A stretch of DNA of 64,000 bases from a virus. The notes below the pieces were generated by a model, which saw only the letters and a list, made by a program, of their open reading frames with translations, did no database searches and was not told where the DNA came from. Of the stretch, positions 8,701 through 16,703 are shown one piece after another (within the stretch, counting starts at the first letter, position 1; each line of letters begins with the position of its first letter). The DNA lies in IMG/VR virus record IMGVR_UViG_3300015242_000020, positions 62,001 to 126,000 of that record; one strand, 5' to 3'. A program made the translations under genes and the position numbers.

Positions 8701-11058
8701 GCTGGCCAAGCCCTGCTTGATCTTCATCCCGTGCAGCGTGGCGTCCAGCTCTCGGGGAATCGGATCTCCCGGCTTCCAGGCCGAGTCGTAGTAATTGGCG
8801 ATGTCGGTGTGGAACGGCCGGCTGGTGCCCTCACCGCGCGCGGCGGAGTCCCACAAATTCTGCGGCGTGGTCTTTCCGGTCACCACGTTGTGAAACTCCT
8901 TGACCGAATGCAGGATGTTGCGGGCGGCCTGCGGTTCGTCGGTGTAGGAGATCGTGTCGTCCTCGCCACCGCCGAGGCCCTTGCCAAACTGCTGGGCCAG
9001 CTCGGCACGGGACTTCAGGCCCTGCTGGTGCACGGCGGGCACGTTGGTGGTGACGTGGTAGAGCGTCTTCGGCAGCGGCTTCCAGCTCAAGGCGCCGTTG
9101 CTCTGGTCGTGACCCAGCCCGCTGTAGCCCAGCTCCTGGGCATGCTCAGGACTGGTCTCTCCCATGGACAGCGAACGCCGAACATCATTGCGCCACTGAT
9201 GCCGATCGTTGCTGAAACGGTCGATGTCGTTGCCGTAATCCTCATACTTCGGCTCCGCTGACAGCGCCACCTTCACCGAGTGCCGGCCCTTGTCGCGGTC
9301 ATAGGAATTCGGCACCCGCACCGGGATCGTCGGATCTATCCAATGTGGAGTGTCAACGTCGAGCCGAATATCCTTACCGAACATCCGCTGGGCTTGCGCC
9401 TCATACTGCAGCGCGAGGGAGTGCGCGCACTGGCGGCCCTCGAATTTCTTCCACCTGCCGGTACGCCCCCAGGAATAGGCCGCCCACGCACAGCCACAAT
9501 TCCAGGCCCCCACGGTGCGGGAGCCGGGCACGAACACGATGTTGGTCTCATAGACGTTGGTGTCGCCCTGAACCTGACCGGTCAGCTCACCATTACGCCA
9601 GGCCAGAATCCGCACTCCACCAGACTTCCGGATGTCCTTGGCCTTCCGACGTACATCGGTCCAAGATGCCTGCACGTGAAAGAGGAAATCCGGCTCACCG
9701 GTATCCATGGCCTTGGTAGCGAATTTCATTGCTGAATCCCACAGCTTAGGCCACTCGAATTCTGGATCTTTGACGGTCGCGACCACCTCAGGCTGGGATT
9801 GCACTGGCCGGACCATATCCTCACTCGATTCGAATACCCTGTTGCGGCCCTTGTTCGGAGTGAAGCCAAACCCCCGGTAGAAATTCTGCAGCCGGGACTT
9901 GGTGCCGCCAAAGTCCGCTGAGGGGGTGAGGTCGACCCGCTTACCGTGTTGGTCAGCGTAATCGAGCAGATCCCGCATGTAGGCAGATCCCTTGCCCTGA
10001 CCGCGCCGGTCCTTGGGCACCACAATCTTGTTCAAAGTGAGCGAGTCGGGGCGTTCGGTCACGAAATGTTCGAGACCAGGATGACGAGCATCGAGATACT
10101 CCATCACTCCGGAATTCGCTGCAACCTTTGCAGCTTTGGCATGCTGGACCGGAACCTTCGGACCCCAGTACCCCTGCTCGGGGAGGTAATCGCCGGTCTG
10201 CTCGACATGCTCGGCCGGTACTTGGGCGGAGTAGACCGGCATGTCCTGGCTCGGGTCGGTCGGATGACGCCCAGCACTAGCGGCGTACTCCTTGGACAGT
10301 GAGACCCAATCCCCCGGATTGAAGTGTGTAGTGGATCCCGCCGGAGCGGACCGGTAAACCGTGACCATGCTGGAGCTGGGCTTCCCTCGCAGCTCGCGTA
10401 GTCGCTGCATGGTCTCGCCGATGCCGGGTTCGGATGTGTCGGCGTAATACTCCGGGTGGTCATAGGTGTCGGCAGGCAGCGCACTCTCACCACTGGTGAT
10501 GTCGGTGATCTTCGGACCGCGCTGTGGCCGATGGCTCATCCAGTATCCCTCGGCGGCCTGCTTGGCGGCAGTGTGCGGCATTGAGCTATTGAGGTTGTAG
10601 TGCACCCAGCCGTTGGCGTCGGCGGCAGGATGTGGCTCGTGCGGCCTCCAGGACACCCCCGTCACCTGGACATCCCGCCCCTTGCGTACGGGCACCTCCT
10701 GCTCCCAGTGCTCGGGGCCGTGCACCTCGCGACGGTTCAGCATAAAGGGGCGCGTTTCAATGTCCTCGGGCGCCGGGTGCTCGGCGTGCAGGACGATCGG
10801 CAGATCGCTGCTGCCCGTGCGGGGGCTCTTGCTCGCGAACTCCCGCGCCTGACCGAGATCGGTTGACCAGTGCATACCGAGGGCACGCCGGGATGTCTGA
10901 CTCAGAATCTTCTGGGCGATGTCCTCAGGAGATGCTGCGGGATCGTGGATGGCGTCATATGCCTTACCAGAGAGCCGGATAGAGATCCCCCGATGCACTG
11001 TTGGGGAAAACCCCTGCGCCCCGGTGATCAGCTCGGCGATGGCATCGATCTCGCTCAC
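5749..11058 (-). CDS. Giant multi-domain protein with repeated ADP-ribosyltransferase-like modules
   Basis: 1,769 aa. ART-like modules by motif: residues ~20-140 (HRGISIRL, HWSTD, EQEVPVRKG, an R/STD/ExE pattern); ~230-300 (VYRSAPAG, WVSLSKEY); ~666-880 (LYHVTTNVP, FFSTDLAGFA); ~1030-1120 (LHRGVMVE, THWTTRPEIAQGFG); ~1480-1590 (VYRGALSAG, VTTRPEVAAGFG); ~1645-1750 (YWHGTSKRRA, YFADNPQGAWDHA). A GNAT-like segment lies near 330-400 (VPKDRRGQGKGSAY) and a SWIM-type zinc motif near 515-545 (CGCAWAAYS, then CAHSLA). This mosaic resembles polyvalent or MuF-associated proteins packaged in heads and ejected with DNA. It lies three genes after portal. Whether every module is catalytic cannot be judged; several have weak third motifs. 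Likely role: modification of host proteins early in infection. Confidence 0.82.
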   Translation of the reverse strand: MSEIDAIAELITGAQGFSPTVHRGISIRLSGKAYDAIHDPAASPEDIAQKILSQTSRRALGMHWSTDLGQAREFASKSPRTGSSDLPIVLHAEHPAPEDIETRPFMLNRREVHGPEHWEQEVPVRKGRDVQVTGVSWRPHEPHPAADANGWVHYNLNSSMPHTAAKQAAEGYWMSHRPQRGPKITDITSGESALPADTYDHPEYYADTSEPGIGETMQRLRELRGKPSSSMVTVYRSAPAGSTTHFNPGDWVSLSKEYAASAGRHPTDPSQDMPVYSAQVPAEHVEQTGDYLPEQGYWGPKVPVQHAKAAKVAANSGVMEYLDARHPGLEHFVTERPDSLTLNKIVVPKDRRGQGKGSAYMRDLLDYADQHGKRVDLTPSADFGGTKSRLQNFYRGFGFTPNKGRNRVFESSEDMVRPVQSQPEVVATVKDPEFEWPKLWDSAMKFATKAMDTGEPDFLFHVQASWTDVRRKAKDIRKSGGVRILAWRNGELTGQVQGDTNVYETNIVFVPGSRTVGAWNCGCAWAAYSWGRTGRWKKFEGRQCAHSLALQYEAQAQRMFGKDIRLDVDTPHWIDPTIPVRVPNSYDRDKGRHSVKVALSAEPKYEDYGNDIDRFSNDRHQWRNDVRRSLSMGETSPEHAQELGYSGLGHDQSNGALSWKPLPKTLYHVTTNVPAVHQQGLKSRAELAQQFGKGLGGGEDDTISYTDEPQAARNILHSVKEFHNVVTGKTTPQNLWDSAARGEGTSRPFHTDIANYYDSAWKPGDPIPRELDATLHGMKIKQGLASQDEMDAKEPGWLPHPDSDALGANGKLHTLWQRDASPEERREDAANLYKRFSAFREGAGGHPDPLFFSTDLAGFAATNPAEHGIVKAHPKPGAQGYQLGSLGEWRTTTGQNVDVDRSHDPKTAAATIHYMRNNSGMRNVPGFSQDVEPWGKYLTEQDPHVPPPEGWEHGDVTFANPLHIEHDGGAWKQRLSQQHGGLTGQALSNALMDKGHDGVITHDKYGIGEIVDLRPPEGDRYVTASASLLHRGVMVETDPYELRDIHAQGGMPAVHEHLRNLALRQEGIGTHWTTRPEIAQGFGAGPMHGDKNNAEQGQRTYLPYYNTMTVPVMLHGQIDPQHVETDPEKLRDAMVEGHGWNSLNFKNESEKLIKPGAPVHVTSMEAALPSDPQWMDKLGHEIDYADDLTQSDLGAHTWQPISGDVGIRHTAALSADESTEVGIVPSKYEGHPGHPLHELDTPKGNSDLRWHLINEHGYERGDIGRSPKQVHDELHATEDGVFHPQFNASYDTIVHHRHKTAAQDPDLSVSDHLQQAGIPLTPEVTGMPTAVAYAGQVVDVLDAIADRLEQHAAATAEAQVALPSIGFAQTRECVVAARAEAAAVQEALSERWAVRDTLGAVDGPAGTESFLLDHVIVGQTSSETVDDQAHAKGAGAEWRAQLSPENEDLVRRWEKMRNGELLSGDERKSMRNLVKGAPEVPDTVYRGALSAGRSGWKPLLQKHQPGAMINFARNSSVTTRPEVAAGFGHVVYEIQGQHHSRGIGNTLHEAIMPPGKYVVQSANMRDDFPFRAAIDGKTLAKTTRLHVVLHPAESEKTADHTDMWPPYLTERPDEYGDLVPVNESRHNARGPIMSEDDAKASGLVGPYWHGTSKRRAADIRSGGFRQPRLPNWEMGGQGTIEEIDKGNTHRTYFADNPQGAWDHAVANHGKDNAALLKVYLHPDHIETDSGGGWYPSTQVRDVTHAAVVPEHITPPAMTSEEKLLAEEQH

Positions 11059-11363
11059 AGCACCGCCTCCACCGTCTTAATACTCGTGATCATGTCCGAG
11101 CCCACCACGATCCGACCGGGGAAGCCGACGCGCTGCTCACCGGTGGGATCCTCGCGGCGAATCTTGAAGTTGGACTCCAGCGACAGCGTGTCGGCCATGT
11201 CGAATGCCACCAACTCGGCTTCGATCTGATCCTCAGCTTCGACCCAGACGTACCGGGTGAACTTGTCGTAGTGCAGGTAGGGAGGCACGCAAGGACCGGC
11301 CTCGGGGGTCGCCATCCCGTGGCGACGTACCCCGAAGCCGATCTTCACGCAGTATCTCGACAC
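11055..11363 (-). CDS. Hypothetical protein, 102 aa
   Basis: GTG start at 11363 with AGGATAGGTGG just upstream. Contains YVWVEAEDQIEAELVAFDMAD, an amphipathic helix pattern, and ends in beta-rich sequence (RIVVGSDMITSIKTVEAVL). Overlaps the giant ART gene by 4 bases, so it is probably translated together with it. No family recognised. Confidence 0.65.
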   Translation of the reverse strand: MSRYCVKIGFGVRRHGMATPEAGPCVPPYLHYDKFTRYVWVEAEDQIEAELVAFDMADTLSLESNFKIRREDPTGEQRVGFPGRIVVGSDMITSIKTVEAVL

Positions 11364-11372
11364 CCACCTATC

Positions 11373-11386
11373 CTAAGCTTCCTTAG
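11373..11386. promoter_or_regulatory. Family-A palindromic site
   Basis: CTAAGCTTCCTTAG, 10-23 bases upstream of the 11055-11363 start and overlapping the last codons of the preceding gene. No convincing -35 hexamer (AAGACC region), so an operator or leader role is more likely than a full promoter. Confidence 0.6.
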
Positions 11387-11667
11387 AGGTCTTCGTATAC
11401 CTTTTCCGGCCAGTGCCAAGACCCGCCGTCGTAGGGCTCGCTGCTGCCCTCCGGCAGCGACTGCTGGTGGCAGCCACCTTCGGCCAGTGAGTGGAAGAAA
11501 AACCCAGTGGGGTTGAGCGCTACCAGACCGATGAGCCCAGGATCGTGCTCGTCCACCTCGGTGATGACCGCCGCTCGACACTGCCGGGTGTACTGCTGCG
11601 TCCCATCCGCGCGCAACGGCGAGCCCACCGACACGTAGTGCACTATCCGACCCACGGATGGCTTCAT
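11383..11667 (-). CDS. Small conserved-type phage protein, 94 aa
   Basis: Starts MKPSVGRIVHYVS, has a CRAAVITEVDE segment and ALNPTGFFFH, and ends with GGSWHWPEKV. This layout is common among actinophage proteins of unknown function and looks like a small beta-barrel. Overlaps the 2H-phosphoesterase gene by 4 bases. Confidence 0.7.
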   Translation of the reverse strand: MKPSVGRIVHYVSVGSPLRADGTQQYTRQCRAAVITEVDEHDPGLIGLVALNPTGFFFHSLAEGGCHQQSLPEGSSEPYDGGSWHWPEKVYEDL

Positions 11668-13574
11668 TGACCCTCGATCCCTAGAAAGTCCAGCACGTCG
11701 TGCGGGTCGGCATCGGAGGCAAAGTAGGCCCGGCGCAGGCCGGCCTGAATGTAGACCGTCTTGCCCTCTCCGACGTCATACAGCGCGAGCTGGTGGGCAT
11801 TGCGACCGACCTGCTTGGCCTTCTCGAAATCCGGATAGTGATGGCTGACGTCGAGATAGACCTTCTTCGACTCCGGGTCATGCCAGGCACCGAAGTAGGC
11901 GTTCGGTGAGGCCAGCTCCTTCTGATGCTGATCCAGGTAGCCCTGAATGTGCTGCGGGCCGAATCCACCCTCCGGAAAGGCCTGCTCAGTGGACTTGTTC
12001 TTGCTGACCATGTAGCCGGCCTTGGGGCCATCCCCGAGGTGGTCCTTGACCGAGAATCCGCCGTTCTTGTGGATGGCGTCGATCAGCTCGCGCGGAGCCA
12101 ACAGGGCCTCGACGGTTGCGTCGGGATCTTGGTCTCCACGGAGTGCCGCAATCTCGGCCTGCAGGATCGCGTGCGCCTTCCCAGCGTGAGCCGGCAGGAT
12201 ATGGAAGGTGATGCCGGGCTTACCTTCTGTCTCGGTGGATGCGCCAGTGGACCGGATGAACTCGACCTCAGAGTCAGGGATCTCCTCGGGGCTCGGATAA
12301 GACTTCGACCGCGCCCGATGCGTCTGTACGTACCAACCGTCGTCGTCCTGCATCGGTCCACCGACCTCAGCAAAACGCGGGTCCTTAGCGGCCACACCCA
12401 GCTGACGGGCGTTCGGGCCGGGCTCAGAGATCGGGCACTGAGACTGCTGATTCCAGTCCCGGCCGCAACGCCCCCGCATCTGGGGTACCCAGCGGGCCTG
12501 CCCGGTCTGCAAGGTCTTTTGGACGTCGAGATTCTTCGGGAATATGCAGCGCTGGTTGAAGCGGAATTTGCACCAGTCGTAATTCACTCCGGACGCGGGA
12601 GGATTACCAAAGAAACCGGACCAAAAACCGGCCTCTTTGCTGGCTGCGAGCTGCTGGTCGAACTGGTCTTCGGTCGTATCGGCCTCTGGGTCCTCTCCAG
12701 CCGACTCGTCATACTGCTCGCCCGCACCGGTGAGCGGGTAGTGCGTCCAGTCATCTCCCTGAGCCAGTACCAGGGACGGGATCTGAAACTGAGTCGGCTC
12801 GACCGGATCGGGGGCGGGCTCTCCCTCTAGCAGGTAGGTGCGGGTGCTGTGCGGAGTGAAACCGTGGTCATGGGCGACATCGACCCCGGCGGCCTCCAGC
12901 GCGGTCACCAGTGAGCCATGCAGCGACGGCAGCACGTCGCCGGGGGCGTCCACCGGAGCGTAATGCGGCACACCATCCTCGCCGGCCGGAAACTGACCCG
13001 CACCTCCGACGGAGGCATCGATCGGGCCGAGCATGCCGGCGTGGTTGGCCACCACGTCATGGGCTGCGGCCAGCTGCTCGGGGCTGGGGCTGGGCAGATA
13101 GGCCAGCGTGACGTGCATCTGCTCCGGCGGCAGCCCACCAGGAACGGCAATCTTGCTGGCCACCTCCGGTGGGATGGGCAGCGCGACCATGGCCGAGTGG
13201 GAGTGATCTCCCCCGTCATCGGCCTGCTTGTGTAGCGCGGTCACCGCGCCGTAAAGCGCGTCGGCACCGGTGAGCAGACCGGCCAGGTATTCCACGGCGG
13301 AAATGGAGTGCGGTGGTGGTGGCTTGCGGTCCAGGATGTCGCCCAGCTCGGGGTAGGACTCTGTGGCCACCTCGGCAGTCTTGGATGCCGTGCGCGGTCG
13401 CAGCTCCTGCGAGGAGTACGTGCCACCACCGAGATTGTTGTCGAGGGTCACCTCGTAATGCTCATTCCCGGGCCCTGGGCCGTCCAGGACGGCCTCCACG
13501 GTGCCGGGGTAGCCCTCTACCGTGGTGACGGCATCTCCGGGCCTGTGGCTCCACCACAACTCACTGTTCACCAC
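11664..13574 (-). CDS. 2H-phosphoesterase fusion protein, virion-associated candidate
   Basis: 636 aa. Residues ~125-265 carry two His-x-Thr/Ser motifs of the 2H phosphoesterase (LigT/CPDase) family: HVTLAYLPSP and FTPHSTRTYL. Known 2H enzymes cleave 2',3'-cyclic phosphates, 2'-5' linkages or cyclic oligonucleotides. Residues ~330-385 are Cys-rich (DWCKFRFNQRCIF, CGRDWNQQSQC). The C-terminal ~130 residues (NGGFSVKDHLGDGP, VYLDVSHHYPD) resemble a domain found in large phage polyvalent proteins. The start overlaps the portal stop. Placement between portal and the giant ART protein suggests it is packaged or ejected; its substrate is unknown. Confidence 0.78.
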   Translation of the reverse strand: MVNSELWWSHRPGDAVTTVEGYPGTVEAVLDGPGPGNEHYEVTLDNNLGGGTYSSQELRPRTASKTAEVATESYPELGDILDRKPPPPHSISAVEYLAGLLTGADALYGAVTALHKQADDGGDHSHSAMVALPIPPEVASKIAVPGGLPPEQMHVTLAYLPSPSPEQLAAAHDVVANHAGMLGPIDASVGGAGQFPAGEDGVPHYAPVDAPGDVLPSLHGSLVTALEAAGVDVAHDHGFTPHSTRTYLLEGEPAPDPVEPTQFQIPSLVLAQGDDWTHYPLTGAGEQYDESAGEDPEADTTEDQFDQQLAASKEAGFWSGFFGNPPASGVNYDWCKFRFNQRCIFPKNLDVQKTLQTGQARWVPQMRGRCGRDWNQQSQCPISEPGPNARQLGVAAKDPRFAEVGGPMQDDDGWYVQTHRARSKSYPSPEEIPDSEVEFIRSTGASTETEGKPGITFHILPAHAGKAHAILQAEIAALRGDQDPDATVEALLAPRELIDAIHKNGGFSVKDHLGDGPKAGYMVSKNKSTEQAFPEGGFGPQHIQGYLDQHQKELASPNAYFGAWHDPESKKVYLDVSHHYPDFEKAKQVGRNAHQLALYDVGEGKTVYIQAGLRRAYFASDADPHDVLDFLGIEGQ

Positions 13575-15714
13575 TGGCCTGCTCCTGCTCTACGTCGTCC
13601 TCGGGGGTGAGGTGCCGAGGGTGCCGGCGGGATCCGAGATGCGTGGGATCACTAAGAAACCTTAGACTACCCGTCGGTCGGGGCATGCCGGCGCGCATCT
13701 CATCCGACTCTGGCGGGCGAGCCTGATTACGGGGCAGCGGGATCAGCTGACCACCTGCGGTGTCCTCCTGTGCTCCGCCCGGTCCGGCCGGTAGAGCCAG
13801 TGGCACCCCCGGAGGCTGCATCAGCTCACCCGGCGTCGCCGCCAGGTTGGGGGTGGTCGGGTCATCCACCCCCAGCTGCGGCATCCGAGTGGGGTCAGAG
13901 GCGGGGGCGCCACCGGGCGGTGCCATGCCCATCTGCATGTCGGGCTGCAGGATGGCGTCTTGGGCCTGCTGCTGCTTTTCGATCTCGTCGTGGTTGATCA
14001 CCTTGGGCTCGAAGTCCTGGGCCAAATCATCCGGCACCGGCAGACCCTTGGCGCGCAGCGTCAGGTAGGTCTCCTTGCGGGTCTCCTGCTCCTCCACCGC
14101 GAGCTGCACTCGCTCATCCCGGGATAGATCTATCTCATCCTGCAGGTTCAGTCCGGCCTGATTCATGGCCTTCATCCGGGTCTGCATGGAGATCGGCACT
14201 CCGGCCGCACGCAGCGCCTCGATGAAACCGATCCGGTCAGTTTCGGACTTCATCGACATCGAAGCCATCTGCACATCGGGCACCAGCAGCTTGGGCTGCT
14301 CCTCGATCACCCGCTGGCCATCCTCGGTGATCACCAGGACCTCTTCGTTGATCACGTACCGCTTGCCGTTGCGCTCGTCGTAGTCGTAGTGCTCCTGGGC
14401 CTCGGCGACCACCGTCATGCGCTCTTTTAGGAAGCGCTTCAGCTTGCGCTGGTAGGTGGTCAGCAGCTGGCTGATCAGGTCCCGGTTCAGCGCATCGGCA
14501 GCATAGGTCTGACCCTGGGAGGCACCCGAGAGCATCGTCTCCGACAGCCCGAAGGTCTGCAGCTTCCGTTCCTTGAGCCGGTCGAAGTCATTGTCCAGGT
14601 TCGGCATGTTCTCCCGGCCGAAGACACTCGACATCTCCACCGCGAAGTGGGTGGCCAGCACCCGGAAGTCAGCGGCGAGGGCGGCATCGACGTCGGCCAG
14701 AAAGTTCTGCAGGTCCCCCTGGCTCGGCACCCATGGTCGCTCGGTCCCCAGGTCGGTGGCGCTGGCGCCGATCCGGGCGTGGATCAGCGGAGTGTAAAAC
14801 CGGCTGGCAATGGCGTCCTGGGCGGCGTTGAGCATCTCCTCTTGGATGCAGGGGCGCAGCGCGCGCAGCAGGATCGGCAGGCCCCGGGGGTTGAACGTGT
14901 CACCGGTGAATTTGATCTGCTTCAGCAGGGTGTTGGAGACCGGCATCTTCCGGTCAATACCCAGGGCGAAATCCTTCAGCTCCGGGTAGGCCTGAATCAG
15001 CGACTCGTATTCCCATTTCGGGTCCTTGGTCTGCAGCACCCGACGAAAGGATTCCGGCAGTGTCATAAAGAATCGAGGCTGCCGCAGAAACGGGCTTTTC
15101 TCCACCGTGATGTCATCGGGCTGAATCAGCTCGTCGGACTCCCAGATGCCGAGAGTCTCATCGAAGTACGCCATCGGCCATGCCTCACCGACGGTCCAGT
15201 ATTCCCGGCCGATGGACTCCAGGTATTCCTCGTAATTGAGGTCGTCCTCGTCGAAGAGCAGCGACGTGTAGAAATCCACCAGCTGGGAGGACTTGCAGTT
15301 CAGCTCGATCCCCAGCACCGGGTACTTGGAGTACACGTCGATGCAGGAGGCCAGGATCGGGTCCGACCGGTAGATAAACCGGCACCATTCGCGCAGCTCG
15401 ATGAGTACCTTTTCGTCGTCGACGTCATAGGGCATGCCGGACTCGCGCCAGTAAAACATCGGGTCCAGCGGGCGCTGGGTGGCGAAGGAGTAGTTGGAGC
15501 CCGAGCCGGAGCTGGTCGCGGCGGCGAACTTCTGGTTGGTGCGCCGCACCTGGGCAGCATGGTGCAGCTCACCGGGGTCGGCCGAGATCGAGCCCTGCTT
15601 GCCCAGCTGCAGAGCGCGCTGTACGTCGGAGGCACCCCGAGCCACCAGGATCGAGGTCTCGGGGTTACTGCGCCGGCCCATGCCCCGGCGGTCGGTGACC
15701 TCAAAGTCAGCCAC
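13561..15714 (-). CDS. Portal protein
   Basis: 717 aa. An N-terminal region with MFYWRESGMPYDVDD and LREWCRFIYRSDPILASCIDVYSKYP leads into a long helical body with QIKFTGDTFNPRGLPILLRALRP and the LSETMLSGASQGQTYAADALNRDL segment, which is typical of dodecameric phage portals. The C-terminal ~150 residues are Pro/Gly/Met-rich and probably disordered. Portal forms the DNA entry vertex and binds terminase. It lies about 21 kb from the large terminase gene, an unusual separation. The gene contains one family-A and one family-B palindrome. Confidence 0.88.
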   Translation of the reverse strand: MADFEVTDRRGMGRRSNPETSILVARGASDVQRALQLGKQGSISADPGELHHAAQVRRTNQKFAAATSSGSGSNYSFATQRPLDPMFYWRESGMPYDVDDEKVLIELREWCRFIYRSDPILASCIDVYSKYPVLGIELNCKSSQLVDFYTSLLFDEDDLNYEEYLESIGREYWTVGEAWPMAYFDETLGIWESDELIQPDDITVEKSPFLRQPRFFMTLPESFRRVLQTKDPKWEYESLIQAYPELKDFALGIDRKMPVSNTLLKQIKFTGDTFNPRGLPILLRALRPCIQEEMLNAAQDAIASRFYTPLIHARIGASATDLGTERPWVPSQGDLQNFLADVDAALAADFRVLATHFAVEMSSVFGRENMPNLDNDFDRLKERKLQTFGLSETMLSGASQGQTYAADALNRDLISQLLTTYQRKLKRFLKERMTVVAEAQEHYDYDERNGKRYVINEEVLVITEDGQRVIEEQPKLLVPDVQMASMSMKSETDRIGFIEALRAAGVPISMQTRMKAMNQAGLNLQDEIDLSRDERVQLAVEEQETRKETYLTLRAKGLPVPDDLAQDFEPKVINHDEIEKQQQAQDAILQPDMQMGMAPPGGAPASDPTRMPQLGVDDPTTPNLAATPGELMQPPGVPLALPAGPGGAQEDTAGGQLIPLPRNQARPPESDEMRAGMPRPTGSLRFLSDPTHLGSRRHPRHLTPEDDVEQEQASGEQ
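13652..13665. promoter_or_regulatory. Family-A palindrome inside portal gene
   Basis: CTAAGAAACCTTAG. The portal codons across it are CTA AGG TTT CTT AGT (L-R-F-L-S), all uncommon in this GC-rich gene, implying the DNA sequence is maintained for another reason. Confidence 0.6.
14123..14134. promoter_or_regulatory. Family-B palindrome inside portal gene
   Basis: GATAGATCTATC, a perfect 12-bp palindrome. It forces codons ATA GAT CTA TCC (I-D-L-S), with rare ATA and CTA. Confidence 0.6.
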
Positions 15715-16216
15715 GCTGCCTCCGGGCCTTGACCCGGGCGATTACCCGGGCGCGGTCATGATCGGCGAAGTGGATGGCCAGGTGGTCCAGATAGTCCGGG
15801 AGCGCCAGCAGCGCACCGGTCTGGGTGCGCATCATCGGCGGGCCGTCCTGCGGCTCGTCAGACTCTCCCGGTGATTCCTCGGCGCCAGGATCACCCATGC
15901 CGTGATCGGCATCCGGACCGATCGGGCCCGCACCCCCGCCGGCAGAGGCAGCGTTGGGGTCGGCAGGAGCCGTGGGGTCTTGACCGGGCACCTGCTGGCC
16001 CTGGTCATTGAGCTGTGGCTCGCCAGCGTTGAGTTGGTCGGGCTCTTGCGGCATCGCCGGAAACTGCGGCTGGATCCGGACCGTGTAGCTGCGCTGGCAG
16101 AAGCCACAGTGGATCGAGCCGTCGGAGGTGCCGTTCAGGTTGCCACTCCCGCACCATGGGCAGTGTGCAGTGACCGCATCGTCGTCGGATTCGTGCGCAA
16201 TCTTGAGGCTAGCCAT
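15707..16216 (-). CDS. Zinc-ribbon protein upstream of portal
   Basis: 169 aa. An N-terminal zinc ribbon (CPWCGSGNLNG, then CGFCQRSY) is followed by a Gln/Pro/Gly/Asp-rich low-complexity linker and a helical C-terminus (LPDYLDHLAIHFADHDRARV) ending in a basic ARRQRG. Overlaps the portal start by 8 bases. Possibly an assembly factor or minor head component. Confidence 0.68.
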   Translation of the reverse strand: MASLKIAHESDDDAVTAHCPWCGSGNLNGTSDGSIHCGFCQRSYTVRIQPQFPAMPQEPDQLNAGEPQLNDQGQQVPGQDPTAPADPNAASAGGGAGPIGPDADHGMGDPGAEESPGESDEPQDGPPMMRTQTGALLALPDYLDHLAIHFADHDRARVIARVKARRQRG

Positions 16217-16703
16217 CGTCCCCGTCCGGGTCGTAGTGGGCGGCGTTGCGCAGCAGTAGTGCCGAGGCCAGGGAGACCACCTGGTCCTGCTCCTCGGTGT
16301 CCAGTACGGCCATCACCGGTGCCAGAGAGGGGTCAGAGCGCACCCGGCCGGCCACAAAGTCAGCGGCCTCCTCCGCGATCGTGGCCAGGTCATCGAGTAC
16401 CCCGGCCTCCCCGAGCGCATGGATCAGGCCCTCCTCACCGGAGGAAGCCACCGTCTCCCGGACGGCAGTCACCGAGATCGGGGGTGGCGCATCCAGTGAG
16501 TCGGCCAGGAGCGAGCGCTCAACGGCCTCTGTGGCCATCAGCTGACCGAGGGAAAGGTATTGCACCCGGCCGGCCGCTTTCCCGGTGGAAAACAGCACGT
16601 GGCCGCCATCCCCGGAGATGGACAGCAGCCGGCCGCAGTCGTTGGCCCGCAGCACTCCCTGCGGCCCTCCGACGTAGCGGACCCGGGCACCTTCGATGAG
16701 CAT
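16209..16703 (-). CDS. Hypothetical protein, 164 aa, virion region
   Basis: The start is set at ATG 16703 (MLIEGARVRYVGG), which overlaps the upstream stop as TGATG; the frame's earlier in-frame codons lie inside the neighbouring gene. N-terminal beta-rich segment (VRYVGG, GRLLSISGDGGHVLFS), then a helical C-terminal half with acidic DTEEQDQ. Ends DGDDG. Position suggests a head or assembly protein. Confidence 0.66.
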   Translation of the reverse strand: MLIEGARVRYVGGPQGVLRANDCGRLLSISGDGGHVLFSTGKAAGRVQYLSLGQLMATEAVERSLLADSLDAPPPISVTAVRETVASSGEEGLIHALGEAGVLDDLATIAEEAADFVAGRVRSDPSLAPVMAVLDTEEQDQVVSLASALLLRNAAHYDPDGDDG

